From assembly GCF_005889745.1 (NCBI RefSeq), contig NZ_VCKZ01000008.1, positions 1 through 55,148 on the forward strand: a DNA stretch of 55,148 bases. Direction: 5' to 3'. The notes under the pieces are model-generated. The model saw nothing but the letters and a program-made list of their open reading frames with translations. It did not search any database and was not told the DNA's origin. This stretch comes from Actinomadura geliboluensis (GTDB lineage Bacteria; Actinomycetota; Actinomycetes; Streptosporangiales; Streptosporangiaceae). Positions 25,544-33,035 of this stretch are shown in pieces; position 1 is the first letter of the stretch; each line of letters opens with the position of its first letter. A program made the translations under genes and the position numbers.

Positions 25544-26602
25544 TCAACCGCTAACACTTCCTGTCCCCCGGGGCAGCCAGGTGGAACGGAAGTGGGCCCA
25601 CTCGCCGGGCTCGGTCGTCCAGCCCGCGTACACGCCGACGCCGTACGGGCGCTTGGGCGCGCGCTCCAGCTGGTCGAGGCCGCGCCGGACGCCGCGCAGC
25701 GCGACCGGCAGGTGCTCCGCCCAGTCCATCAGGGGGCGGTAAGTGGGGACGCCGATGAACACGGACGTGCGGTCGCCGATGAGCTCCAGCGTCGCCCGGG
25801 TGTGCCGGGCGTAGTGCCATCCGGCGAGGGCCTCGGTCGGCAGCGACACGTCGTAGGTCATGATCGCGACCTGGTCGGCGCGGTCGGCGACCGCGCGCAG
25901 GAACTCCTTGGTCGGGCGCGGTGGGTAGTGCACCGCGCCCGTGCGCGGGATCAGCGCCTTGTAGACGGGCTGCAGGCCGTCGAAGAGCGTCGGCTGCTCC
26001 AGCGCCACCGACAGCAGCCTGCCGCGCGAGCGGGTCAGCTCGCGGGTGCGGTCCATGAGCGCCATGAACGCGTCGTCGTCGGGGTAGATCGGCTCGAAGT
26101 CGTAGTGGATGCCGTCGAAGCCGAGGTCCAGGAAGGCCGCGTCGGTCTCCAGGACCCTCTCCCGGACGGCCGCGTCGTCGAGGTCGATGGCGCCCTTGCC
26201 CTCCACCGCGCGGATCTGCCCCAGGTACGCCTGCGCGCGGACGCCGGGCGCGTACTTCCGCATCGCCTGGATGAGCTGCCGCGCGTAGCGGTACTTCGCG
26301 GCGGGCACCGTCCCGTCCGCCTCGAACGGGCCCGTGTGGAAGAACACGTCGCTGATGTGGTTGCGCTTCAGCAGGTCCCCGAGCGCGCGGTACTCGGCGT
26401 CGGTGTGCGGCTCCCCCACCCACTGGTGCCGGGCCCACAGCCCGTTCAGCTCGGTGCCCCGCGCCTCCGGCTCGGGCTGCCACCAGACCCAGGCGCCGGC
26501 GAAGACGAGCGCCGCGATGCCGAGCACGTAGGCCGCCGCCCACCCGGTCCAGCGCACCAGACCGCCCAGAGCACCCGTAACCCGCCCTTTACGCTTCATC
26601 AC
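25544..26602 (-). CDS. Membrane-anchored GH18-like TIM-barrel protein
   Basis: A 352-residue protein. The N-terminal membrane anchor (WAAAYVLGIAALVFAGAWVWW, about 21-41) is uncleaved-looking, with a basic MMKRKGR start. The extracellular domain resembles the glycoside hydrolase 18 fold. GFDGIHYDFEP (from residue 161) corresponds to the DGxDxDxE catalytic signature; D163, D168 and E170 are kept but the second Asp is His166. DQVAIMTYDVSLP resembles the later GH18 strand. It may cleave or bind chitin- or peptidoglycan-like glycans at the cell surface. GTG 26602 and ATG 26599 are adjacent possible starts. It is a single gene, divergent from the small membrane-protein gene. Confidence 0.75.
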   Translation of the reverse strand: MMKRKGRVTGALGGLVRWTGWAAAYVLGIAALVFAGAWVWWQPEPEARGTELNGLWARHQWVGEPHTDAEYRALGDLLKRNHISDVFFHTGPFEADGTVPAAKYRYARQLIQAMRKYAPGVRAQAYLGQIRAVEGKGAIDLDDAAVRERVLETDAAFLDLGFDGIHYDFEPIYPDDDAFMALMDRTRELTRSRGRLLSVALEQPTLFDGLQPVYKALIPRTGAVHYPPRPTKEFLRAVADRADQVAIMTYDVSLPTEALAGWHYARHTRATLELIGDRTSVFIGVPTYRPLMDWAEHLPVALRGVRRGLDQLERAPKRPYGVGVYAGWTTEPGEWAHFRSTWLPRGTGSVSG

Positions 26603-26816
26603 GTAATGATCTCGGATCCGCGGGGTGCTTCGGACGCCCCGTACCAGCGATCCCCCATGAAACGATCACGGTTGGGACGTGATCGCGCGCCGCGCGCTCC
26701 AGCCGTTGACATCCGGGGAATCCTGTGGTGACGAGGCGACTCAGCGGTGTCGCCCGTCGTCCCGACGGGGAGCCGCCCCGATCCTCACCGTCCGTCCGGA
26801 TGGAGGTCGAACCGGC

Positions 26817-27023
26817 ATGCGAGTACCACCGGAGCATGTGCCGCCGGAGCAGGTGTCCCCCGAGCACGGGCAGCCGCGGCCCCTGATCAGCACGCGGGCC
26901 CTAGTGATCATCATCGTGGCGATCGGCGCGGCGGTCCTGACCGCCGCCGCCCCGCGGTTCGCGATCCCGATCGGCGTCGGCGTCGGCGTCGTGACGCTGC
27001 TGGCCCAGATCGTCAAGGACTGA
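26817..27023 (+). CDS. Small membrane protein, 68 aa, with PPEHV-like repeats
   Basis: ATG 26817 follows TGGAGGT by about 9 bases. The N-terminus holds three 5-residue repeats (PPEHV, PPEQV, SPEHG), encoded by three 15-base units. One or two hydrophobic stretches follow: ALVIIIVAIGAAVLTAAA and FAIPIGVGVGVVTLLAQIV. The family is not recognised. Its last 11 bases overlap the convergent end of the DMT transporter gene. The leader contains TTGACA at 26705-26710, a candidate -35 box. Confidence 0.65.
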   Translation: MRVPPEHVPPEQVSPEHGQPRPLISTRALVIIIVAIGAAVLTAAAPRFAIPIGVGVGVVTLLAQIVKD

Positions 27024-27933
27024 TCCGCACGCGGGCGCGCTGGGTGAGCGCCACGCAGACCAGCACGGCGACGGCGGCCAGCGCGGTCGCGGCGTCGACC
27101 GCCTCGCCGAGCAGGAGCCCGGACCAGAGCAGGGTCAGCATCGGCTGCGCGAGCTGCACCTGGCCGCCGCGCGCGATCCCGGCCCGCGCGAGGCCCTCGT
27201 ACCAGGCGAAGAAGCCCAGGTAGGCGGAGACGGCGGCGACGTAGCCGAAACCGAGCACGGCGCGTCCCGTCCACACGGGATCGGTCGCGGCGAGCAGCCA
27301 TCCGGTGACCGGGACGGTGATCGGCGCGGCCAGCAGCAGCGCCCAGGAGATCACGCGCCAGCCGGGCATGTCCCGGGCCAGCCGCCCGCCCTCGGTGTAC
27401 CCGGCGGCGGCGGCCACGAGGGCGCCGAACAGCAGCAGGTCGGCGGGGGTGAAGTGGCCGCCGCCGCGGACCGCGGTGAAGCCGGTGACGCAGGCGGTGC
27501 CCGCCGCGCCCGCGAGCCAGAACGCCCCGGAGGGCCGCTCCCCCGCGCGCAGCACGCCGCACACGGCGGTGGCGGCGGGCAGCAGCCCGACCACGACGGC
27601 CGCGTGCGCGGAGGAGGCGCCCTGGTCGAGCGCGAGCGTGGACAGCACCGGGAACCCGAACACCACCCCGGCGGCGGCGACCGCGAGCCCGGCCCACTGG
27701 TCGCGGCGCGGCGGGCGGGCGCGCACCGCCAGCAGCGCGACGGCGGCGAGGGCGGCCGCGGCGGCGGAGCGGCCGACGCCGACCAGGTACGGGTCGAGCC
27801 CGTCCAGCGCGAAGACCGTGCCCGGGAGGGTGAACGAGAAGGCCAGGACGCCGAGCGCGGCGAGCCGGAGACCCGCTCCGCGGGGGGCGTCCGCTATCGG
27901 CGCGGTGACAGTAGCGCTATCCTTAGTCTTCAT
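27013..27933 (-). CDS. EamA/DMT-family transporter
   Basis: A 306-residue drug/metabolite exporter with about ten membrane helices in two EamA repeats (first from LRLAALGVLAFSFTLPGTVF; second from GHFTPADLLLFGALVAAAAGY, with QVQLAQPMLTLLWSGLLLGE near the end). The substrate is unknown. It begins MKTKDSATVTAP at ATG 27933, whose CATG is shared with the divergent MocR start at 27932, so the two genes overlap by two bases at their heads. The MocR gene is the obvious candidate regulator. A longer frame upstream runs antisense through the MocR gene and is rejected. Confidence 0.88.
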   Translation of the reverse strand: MKTKDSATVTAPIADAPRGAGLRLAALGVLAFSFTLPGTVFALDGLDPYLVGVGRSAAAAALAAVALLAVRARPPRRDQWAGLAVAAAGVVFGFPVLSTLALDQGASSAHAAVVVGLLPAATAVCGVLRAGERPSGAFWLAGAAGTACVTGFTAVRGGGHFTPADLLLFGALVAAAAGYTEGGRLARDMPGWRVISWALLLAAPITVPVTGWLLAATDPVWTGRAVLGFGYVAAVSAYLGFFAWYEGLARAGIARGGQVQLAQPMLTLLWSGLLLGEAVDAATALAAVAVLVCVALTQRARVRISP

Positions 27934-27945
27934 GAAAGACGATAG
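27912..27945. promoter_or_regulatory. Shared divergent promoter/operator over overlapping start codons
   Basis: TANNNT boxes on both strands point at the shared CATG (27931-27934): plus TATCCT at 27918-27923 and minus TATCGT at 27944-27939. Around it are inverted repeats GTCTT/AAGAC (27926-27930, 27936-27940), CTATC/GATAG (27917-27921, 27941-27945) and the 8-bp palindrome TAGCGCTA (27912-27919). Neither ATG has a Shine-Dalgarno sequence free of the other gene, so leaderless mRNAs are likely. A MocR operator here is an inference. Confidence 0.6.
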
Positions 27946-29323
27946 CAGTGTGGCGGCGCTCGCCGACGCGCTGCGCGCCGACGTCCGCCGCATGAACCCC
28001 GGCGAGCGGCTGCCGTCGAGCCGTGCGCTGGTGGAGCGGCACCGGGTCAGTCCGGTCACGGTGTCGCGGGCCCTCGGGCAGCTGTCCGCCGAGGGGCTGG
28101 TGGTGACGCGTCCGGGTAGCGGTGCGTTCGCCGCCGAGCGCCACCGGCCCGCCGCCGAGCCCGCCGACTTCGGCTGGCAGGCGGTGACGCTCGGCGACCG
28201 CGCCGTCGACCCGTCCGGCGTGTCGTGGCTGCTCACCCCGCCGCCCGACGGCGTGGTGCCGCTCAGCGGCGGCTACCCGCACCCCGCGCTGCAGCCGGTC
28301 CGGGCGCTCGCCACGGCGGCGGCGCGGGCCGCCCGGCGCCCGGACGCCTGGGCGATGCCGCCGATCGGCGGGCTGCCGGAGCTGCGCGCCTGGTTCGCCC
28401 GGACGATCGGCGGCGCCGTCACCCCCGCCGACGTGCTGATCACCAGCGGCGGCCAGCAGTCGCTGACGACGGTGCTGCGGGCGCTGCTGCCGCCCGGCGC
28501 GCCCCTGCTGGTGGAGTCGCCGACCTACCTCGGCGTGCTGTCGGTCGCGCGGGCGAGCGGGCTGCACCCGGTGCCGGTCCCGATGGACGCGGACGGGATC
28601 CGCCCCGACCTGCTCGCCGAGGCGTTCGCGCTGAGCGGCGCGCGCGTCCTGTACTGCCAGCCGGCCTTCCACAACCCGACCGGGGCGGTGCTGAGCGCCG
28701 AGCGGCGCGCGCGGGTGCTGGACGTGGCCCGGGCGGCGGGCGCCTTCGTGGTGGAGGACGACTTCGCCCGGCACCTCGGCATCGTCCCGCCCTCGCCGCC
28801 GCTGATCGCCGACGACGCCGACGGCCGCGTCGTGCACATCGCGTCGCTGACGAAGGCGACCGCGCCCAGCCTGCGGATCGCGGCGGTGGCCGCCCGGGGG
28901 CCGGTGGCCGCGCGGATCCGCGCGACGCAGCTCGTCGAGGAGTTCTTCCCGGCCCGGCCGCTCCAGGAGACGCTGCTCGAACTCGTCAGCTCGCCGGGCT
29001 GGCCGCGCCATCTGCGGGCCGTCCGTGCGGCGCTGCCGGTGCGCCGGGACGCGCTGCTCGGCGCGCTCGCCCGCGATCTGCCGGAGCTGCGGGTGAACCG
29101 CCCGGCGGGCGGCCTGCACGTGTGGGCCCGGCTGCCGGACGGCGCCGACGACGCGGCCGTGGCCGAGGCCGCGCTGCGCGCCGGGGTCCTGGTCAGCGCG
29201 GGCCGACCGTTCTTCCCCGCCGAGGCCCCCGCCCCGTACCTGCGGCTCAGCTACGGGACGGCGGCCGGGGAGCCGGAGCTGGCCGAGGGCGTGCGCCGCC
29301 TCGCGACCGTCCTCGGGTCGTGA
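27932..29323 (+). CDS. MocR-family regulator (GntR HTH + aminotransferase-like domain)
   Basis: A 463-residue MocR/PdxR-type protein. The N-terminal GntR winged HTH (MNPGERLPSSRALVERHRVSPVTVSRALGQLSAEGLVVTRPGSGAF, about 21-66) is joined by a linker to a fold-type I aminotransferase domain. That domain has GGYPHPALQP, SGGQQSLTTVLRALLPPG, YCQPAFHNPTGAVLS and the pyridoxal-phosphate lysine K308 in HIASLTKATAPSLR. MocR proteins use PLP or amino-compound ligands to control nearby metabolic or transport genes. The adjacent divergent DMT exporter is the likely target. The ATG at 27932 overlaps the DMT ATG. Confidence 0.92.
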   Translation: MKDDSSVAALADALRADVRRMNPGERLPSSRALVERHRVSPVTVSRALGQLSAEGLVVTRPGSGAFAAERHRPAAEPADFGWQAVTLGDRAVDPSGVSWLLTPPPDGVVPLSGGYPHPALQPVRALATAAARAARRPDAWAMPPIGGLPELRAWFARTIGGAVTPADVLITSGGQQSLTTVLRALLPPGAPLLVESPTYLGVLSVARASGLHPVPVPMDADGIRPDLLAEAFALSGARVLYCQPAFHNPTGAVLSAERRARVLDVARAAGAFVVEDDFARHLGIVPPSPPLIADDADGRVVHIASLTKATAPSLRIAAVAARGPVAARIRATQLVEEFFPARPLQETLLELVSSPGWPRHLRAVRAALPVRRDALLGALARDLPELRVNRPAGGLHVWARLPDGADDAAVAEAALRAGVLVSAGRPFFPAEAPAPYLRLSYGTAAGEPELAEGVRRLATVLGS

Positions 29324-29333
29324 GCCGGCGCCG

Positions 29334-29362
29334 GCCGGCCGGGCGCGGGCGGCCCGGCCGGC
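29334..29362. terminator. Bidirectional hairpin between the MocR and VOC genes
   Basis: GCCGGCCGGGC (29334-29344) and GCCCGGCCGGC (29352-29362) are exact reverse complements around a 7-base loop. It lies between convergent genes. Confidence 0.7.
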
Positions 29363-29371
29363 GGCGCGCGA

Positions 29372-29731
29372 TCAGGCCGTGCAGAGGCAGAACTCGTTGC
29401 CCTCGGGGTCGTGCCAGACCTGGAAGGGCCGCTCCGGGTTGCCCATCGGCTCCCCGTCCGGGACGGCGCCGAGCCGCCGCGCCCGCTCCCCCGCCGCGCG
29501 GATGTCGGGCACGTCCAGGTCGAGGTGCAGCCGGTTCTTGACCGCCTTGCCCTCGGGGACGAGCTGGAACGCCAGCACCGGCCCCTCCCCGGCGAGCGGC
29601 TCCAGGTCGAGCCAGTCGTCCTCGCGCGAGGTCGTCTTCATGCCGAGCAGCCCGCCCCAGAAGGCGGCCATGGCGTCGAGGTCGGCGCAGTCGAAGACGA
29701 GCGTGGTCACCTTCGGGGTCACATCGGTCAT
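29372..29731 (-). CDS. VOC/glyoxalase-family protein
   Basis: A 119-residue vicinal-oxygen-chelate fold protein. It begins MTDVTPKVTTLVFDCADLDAMAAFW and ends NPERPFQVWHDPEGNEFCLC, the usual beta-alpha-beta-beta-beta repeats with a C-terminal PEGNEFCL motif. Members bind metals or small molecules, and the specific role is unknown. ATG 29731 follows GGAGGATT. It overlaps the stop of the upstream 92-aa gene (ATGA, 29728-29731), so the two form an operon. Confidence 0.88.
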   Translation of the reverse strand: MTDVTPKVTTLVFDCADLDAMAAFWGGLLGMKTTSREDDWLDLEPLAGEGPVLAFQLVPEGKAVKNRLHLDLDVPDIRAAGERARRLGAVPDGEPMGNPERPFQVWHDPEGNEFCLCTA

Positions 29732-30006
29732 CGGAATCCTCCGGCGGTTCGCGGGACGTGGGCTGAGCGGGCGGCCGCGCGGCGGCAGCCGGGCGCCGGC
29801 CGGGACGGCGGGACGGGGCGGCGCCGGGCGGTGAACCGCTCCGGCACGCCGCCGAGCAGCCAGCGGCGGATCCGGGCGGCGCGCTCGGCGTCGCGGGCGC
29901 GGGCCTTCAGCCGCGCCTCCACGAGGTCGGCGTGCAGCCGTGCGAACTCGCGCTCCGCCCAGGCGTGCCGCATGGCGAGGCCGGCCAGGTACGGCAGCAG
30001 GTTCAT
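29728..30006 (-). CDS. Small Arg-rich helical protein, 92 aa
   Basis: Starts MNLLPYLAGLAMRHAWAERE at ATG 30006, with AGGAGG 6 bases upstream. Residues 8-50 form one long charged amphipathic helix (EFARLHADLVEARLKARARD). The C-terminal half is Arg/Pro-rich and probably disordered. There is no membrane segment of full length. The family is not recognised. It is first in a two-gene unit with the VOC protein and divergent from the CGNR gene. The good Shine-Dalgarno sequence and stop/start coupling favour a real gene; the low-complexity tail lowers confidence. Confidence 0.6.
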   Translation of the reverse strand: MNLLPYLAGLAMRHAWAEREFARLHADLVEARLKARARDAERAARIRRWLLGGVPERFTARRRPVPPSRPAPGCRRAAARSAHVPRTAGGFR

Positions 30007-30130
30007 CTCGTCCTCCTGACGTTGACACCATCTAAACCGTAACGCCGGTGTCGCCACCATGCAACCGGTCAAACAGGAATGACGGTGTCGAAACTCGGAT
30101 AGAGTTCTCCTTGGACGAGCAGGAGAAGTC
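30007..30130. promoter_or_regulatory. Divergent promoter region with three GGTGTCR motifs
   Basis: The heptamer GGTGTC(G/A) occurs at 30047-30053 and 30084-30090 (plus) and at 30029-30023 (minus, read from TGACACC). Spacing between the outer copies suggests a multimeric operator for the CGNR regulator or another factor acting on both directions. TTGACA at 30022-30027 is also a possible plus-strand -35 box. Confidence 0.45.
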
Positions 30131-30688
30131 ATGACCGACGCGCACCCCGCACCAGACCCCGCGCTGCTGCTGGCGGACTTCGTCAACACGCTCGACATCG
30201 ACTCCGCGGCCGACGGGATCGCCGCGCCCGCCGGCCTCGCCGCGTGGCTGGCCGAACGGGACCTCGTGCCCGCGGGCACGGCGACCGGCGACGCCGACGT
30301 GCACGCCGCGACCGTGCTCCGCGAGGGGCTCCGCGAGGCCATGGCCGCGCACCACGGGCCGCTGCAGGCCGACTTCCCCGCCGGCCTGGACGGCGCCCTC
30401 GCCGCCCTCCCGCTGCGGATCTCGCTCGCCGGGCCGCGCCCCGCGCTCGTCCCGCTCGACCCGCCCGGGACGGCCGCCGCCGGCCTCGCCCGCGTCGCCG
30501 CCGCGATCATGGACGCGGTCGCCGCCGGGACGTGGCCGCGGCTGAAGGTCTGCCAGGAGGACACCTGCCGCTGGGCGTTCCTCGACACGTCCAAGAACCG
30601 CTCCCGCGCCTGGTGCTCGATGCGCGTCTGCGGCAACCGCACCAAGACCCGCGCCTACCGGGCTCGCCGCCGCCCCGCGGCTCGCTAG
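30131..30688 (+). CDS. CGNR zinc-finger / ABATE-domain regulator
   Basis: A 185-residue protein with an N-terminal ABATE (stress-induced, predicted RNA-binding) domain (LLADFVNTLDIDSAAD ... AAWLAERDL) and a C-terminal CGNR zinc finger from about residue 141. The four zinc cysteines are in CQEDTC and AWCSMRVCGNR, followed by the basic TKTRAYRARR. CGNR proteins are abundant, poorly characterised transcription regulators of actinobacteria. The ATG at 30131 has GCAGGAGAAG just upstream. It is divergent from the small protein/VOC pair and may regulate it. Confidence 0.9.
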   Translation: MTDAHPAPDPALLLADFVNTLDIDSAADGIAAPAGLAAWLAERDLVPAGTATGDADVHAATVLREGLREAMAAHHGPLQADFPAGLDGALAALPLRISLAGPRPALVPLDPPGTAAAGLARVAAAIMDAVAAGTWPRLKVCQEDTCRWAFLDTSKNRSRAWCSMRVCGNRTKTRAYRARRRPAAR

Positions 30689-30727
30689 GGTGGGCGGCGG
30701 ATTTCCGAGCGAGGACGGGGGGACGGC

Positions 30728-31267
30728 ATGGCCGATGTGGGGGTGCGGCCCGCGCGCCGCGCGGACGCGGCCGCCGTCGCCGCCATCCAGGTGCGGGCGT
30801 GGCGGCACGGGTACCGCGAGCTGCTGCCCGCCGGCGTCCTCGACCGGGTGACCGCGCCCGACGCCGTCGAGGCGTGGCGGGAGCGATGGGCGGAGGCGGC
30901 CGCCGCGCCGCCGAGCCCCCGGCACCGGCTGCTGGTCGCGGTGGCGTCCGACCTGGTCGTGGGGTTCGCCGCGCACGGCCCCGCCGAGGACGCCGACCTC
31001 GACGCCGCCGCCACCGCGGAGCTGATCACGCTGCTGGTCGACCCGCCGCACGCCCGCGCCGGGCACGGCAGCCGGCTGCTCGCCGCGACCGCCGACCTGC
31101 TCCGCGAGGACGGCTTCACCACCCTCGTCAGCTGGGTCTTCGAGGACGACGAGGTCACCCGGACGTTCCTCGGCTCGGCCGGCTGGGCCCCCGACGGCAC
31201 GGCCCGCACGCTCGAGATGGGCGAGCCCGTCCGGCAGATCCGGCTGCACACCGACATCAGCGCCTGA
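30728..31267 (+). CDS. GNAT-family N-acetyltransferase
   Basis: A 179-residue GNAT protein. The N-terminal strand-helix VRPARRADAAAVAAIQVRAW is followed by the acetyl-CoA binding motif A LLVDPPHARAGHGSRLLAATADLL (R/Q-x-x-G-x-G/A type) and LVSWVFEDDEVTRTFLGSAGW. The substrate is unknown. ATG 30728 sits behind GAGGACGGGG. It lies 39 bases after the CGNR gene on the same strand, so they may be cotranscribed. A terminator hairpin overlaps its stop codon. Confidence 0.9.
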   Translation: MADVGVRPARRADAAAVAAIQVRAWRHGYRELLPAGVLDRVTAPDAVEAWRERWAEAAAAPPSPRHRLLVAVASDLVVGFAAHGPAEDADLDAAATAELITLLVDPPHARAGHGSRLLAATADLLREDGFTTLVSWVFEDDEVTRTFLGSAGWAPDGTARTLEMGEPVRQIRLHTDISA

Positions 31268-31288
31268 CGGGCGCGCGCCGCGCCCGTC
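31266..31288 (+). terminator. Hairpin overlapping the GNAT stop
   Basis: GACGGGCGCG (31266-31275) and CGCGCCCGTC (31279-31288) form a perfect 10-bp stem with a 3-base loop, starting inside the TGA stop codon. Confidence 0.6.
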
Positions 31289-31315
31289 CCCGCCCGCTAA
31301 CCAGGGGTCGGTGAG

Positions 31316-33001
31316 GTGCACCCGCCGCCCCGCAATATCTTTGAGGTCGTGCCCGAGTCCCTCTCCCTGACACCGCCGCGCCCCGCCGCGGCCGTGCCCG
31401 CCGTCCGGCACCGCCGACTCGTGATGGCCGTCATCAGCCTCGGCGTCTCGCTGATCATCGTGGACGCCACGATCGTCGGCGTGCTGCTCCCCCGGATCGT
31501 CGCGGACCTGGGCCTCACCACCACCGACGCCGAATGGGTCACCTCCGTCTACGCGCTGGTGTTCGCGGCGCTGCTGATCCCGTTCGGGCGGGCCGGCGAC
31601 CTGTTCGGGCGGCGCCGCATGTTCGTGCTCGGCACCGCGGTGTTCGCGGCGGCGAGCGTCGCCGCCGCGCTCGCCGGGGACGGGTCCGGCCTGATCGGCG
31701 CGCGGGCGCTGCAGGGCGTCGGCGCCTCGATGGTCATGCCGGCCGCGCTGTCCACGCTGAACACGGTCTTCACCGGGCGGGACCGGGCCGTCGCGTTCGG
31801 CATCTGGGGCTCGATGATCAGCGGCATGGCCGCGCTCGGCCCGCTGCTCGGCGGCGCCGTCGCGGCCGGCGGCGGCTGGCGCTGGGCGTTCGGCATCAAC
31901 CTGCCGCTCGGCGCCGTGCTCATCGCCGCGGCGCTGCGGCTGATGCCGGAGACCCGGCGGCCGGGCGGCGGGAGCGCCCGCCGCGAGATCGACTGGCCGG
32001 GCGGGCTGCTGTCCGCGCTCGGGCTCGGCGCCCTCGTCTGCGGGATCATCGAGGGGCAGACCTACGGCTGGTGGGCCGCGACGCGCCCGTTCTCGCTGGC
32101 CGGGTTCCACTGGCCGGAGACGGGCCTGTCGCCCGTCCCGGTGGTCCTCGCGCTCGGCGCGGTCCTCCTGGCCGCACTGGTCGTCGTGGAGCGGTCCAGG
32201 GCGGCGGCCGGGCGGCCGGTGATGCTCGACATGTCCCTGTTCCGCATCCCGAACTTCCGGCGCGGCAACCTGGCGTCCGCCCTCATCAACGTCGGCGAGC
32301 TGGGGCTGCTGTTCGTCCTCCCGCTGTTCCTGCTGGGCGTGCACGGCACCGGCCCGCTGCAGATCAGCATCGCGATCCTGCCGCTCGCGGTCGGCGCGTT
32401 CCTGTCCGGCGGGTACGCGGGCCGGCTCGCGAACAGGCGCGGCGCGCACCGGGTCGTCCAGGCCGGCATGGTCCTGGAGGTCGCCGCGGTGCTCGGGCTG
32501 GCCCTCACCGTGTCGGCGACGACCGGCGGGCTCGGGCTCGCGCCCTGGATGCTGCTGTACGGGATCGGCCTCGGCCTCACGTCGGCGCAGCTGACGAACG
32601 TGTCCCTCGCGGACGTCCCGCCGGAGCAGTCCGGGCAGGCGTCCGGCACCCAGTCGACGGCCCGGCAGGTCGGCGCGGCCCTCGGCATCGCCGCGATCGG
32701 GACGGTGTTCGCCACCGGCCTCGGGCACGCGATGGCCGACCGGCTGGCCGCGGAGTCCGCGCTGCCGCCCGCGCGGCAGGCCGCGATGGCGCACGACCTG
32801 CGGGAGAGCGCCGGCACCTACGGCCGCGACCTGCACGCCGCCCCCGGACTGGCGGCGGAGGCCCGCGCGGCCGACGCCAGCCTCGCCGCCGCCACCCGGC
32901 ACGCGGCCCTCACCACGGCGGCGATCCTCGCGCTCGGGCTCGCCGCGTCGCTGCGGCTGCGCCCGAGCGGTGATCCCCGTCGGGGAGAATCGAAGCGGTA
33001 G
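31316..33001 (+). CDS. DHA2-family MFS multidrug exporter (EmrB/QacA type)
   Basis: A protein of about 561 residues with 14 predicted membrane helices. Motif A-like GRAGDLFGRRRMFVLG, motif C-like GIWGSMISGMAALGPLLGGAV and DATIVGVLLPRI (motif D1) mark the proton-driven DHA2 family. It probably exports hydrophobic or cationic compounds; the substrate is unknown. GTG 31316 has AGGGG 9 bases upstream. GTG 31349 is an alternative that would fit a TATCTT box at 31335-31340 and a leaderless start. The helices begin after either. There is no regulator gene directly beside it except the upstream CGNR unit. Confidence 0.88.
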   Translation: MHPPPRNIFEVVPESLSLTPPRPAAAVPAVRHRRLVMAVISLGVSLIIVDATIVGVLLPRIVADLGLTTTDAEWVTSVYALVFAALLIPFGRAGDLFGRRRMFVLGTAVFAAASVAAALAGDGSGLIGARALQGVGASMVMPAALSTLNTVFTGRDRAVAFGIWGSMISGMAALGPLLGGAVAAGGGWRWAFGINLPLGAVLIAAALRLMPETRRPGGGSARREIDWPGGLLSALGLGALVCGIIEGQTYGWWAATRPFSLAGFHWPETGLSPVPVVLALGAVLLAALVVVERSRAAAGRPVMLDMSLFRIPNFRRGNLASALINVGELGLLFVLPLFLLGVHGTGPLQISIAILPLAVGAFLSGGYAGRLANRRGAHRVVQAGMVLEVAAVLGLALTVSATTGGLGLAPWMLLYGIGLGLTSAQLTNVSLADVPPEQSGQASGTQSTARQVGAALGIAAIGTVFATGLGHAMADRLAAESALPPARQAAMAHDLRESAGTYGRDLHAAPGLAAEARAADASLAAATRHAALTTAAILALGLAASLRLRPSGDPRRGESKR

Positions 33002-33035
33002 TCCCCCTGTCGTCCAACGAGAACAAGCGGTAACT

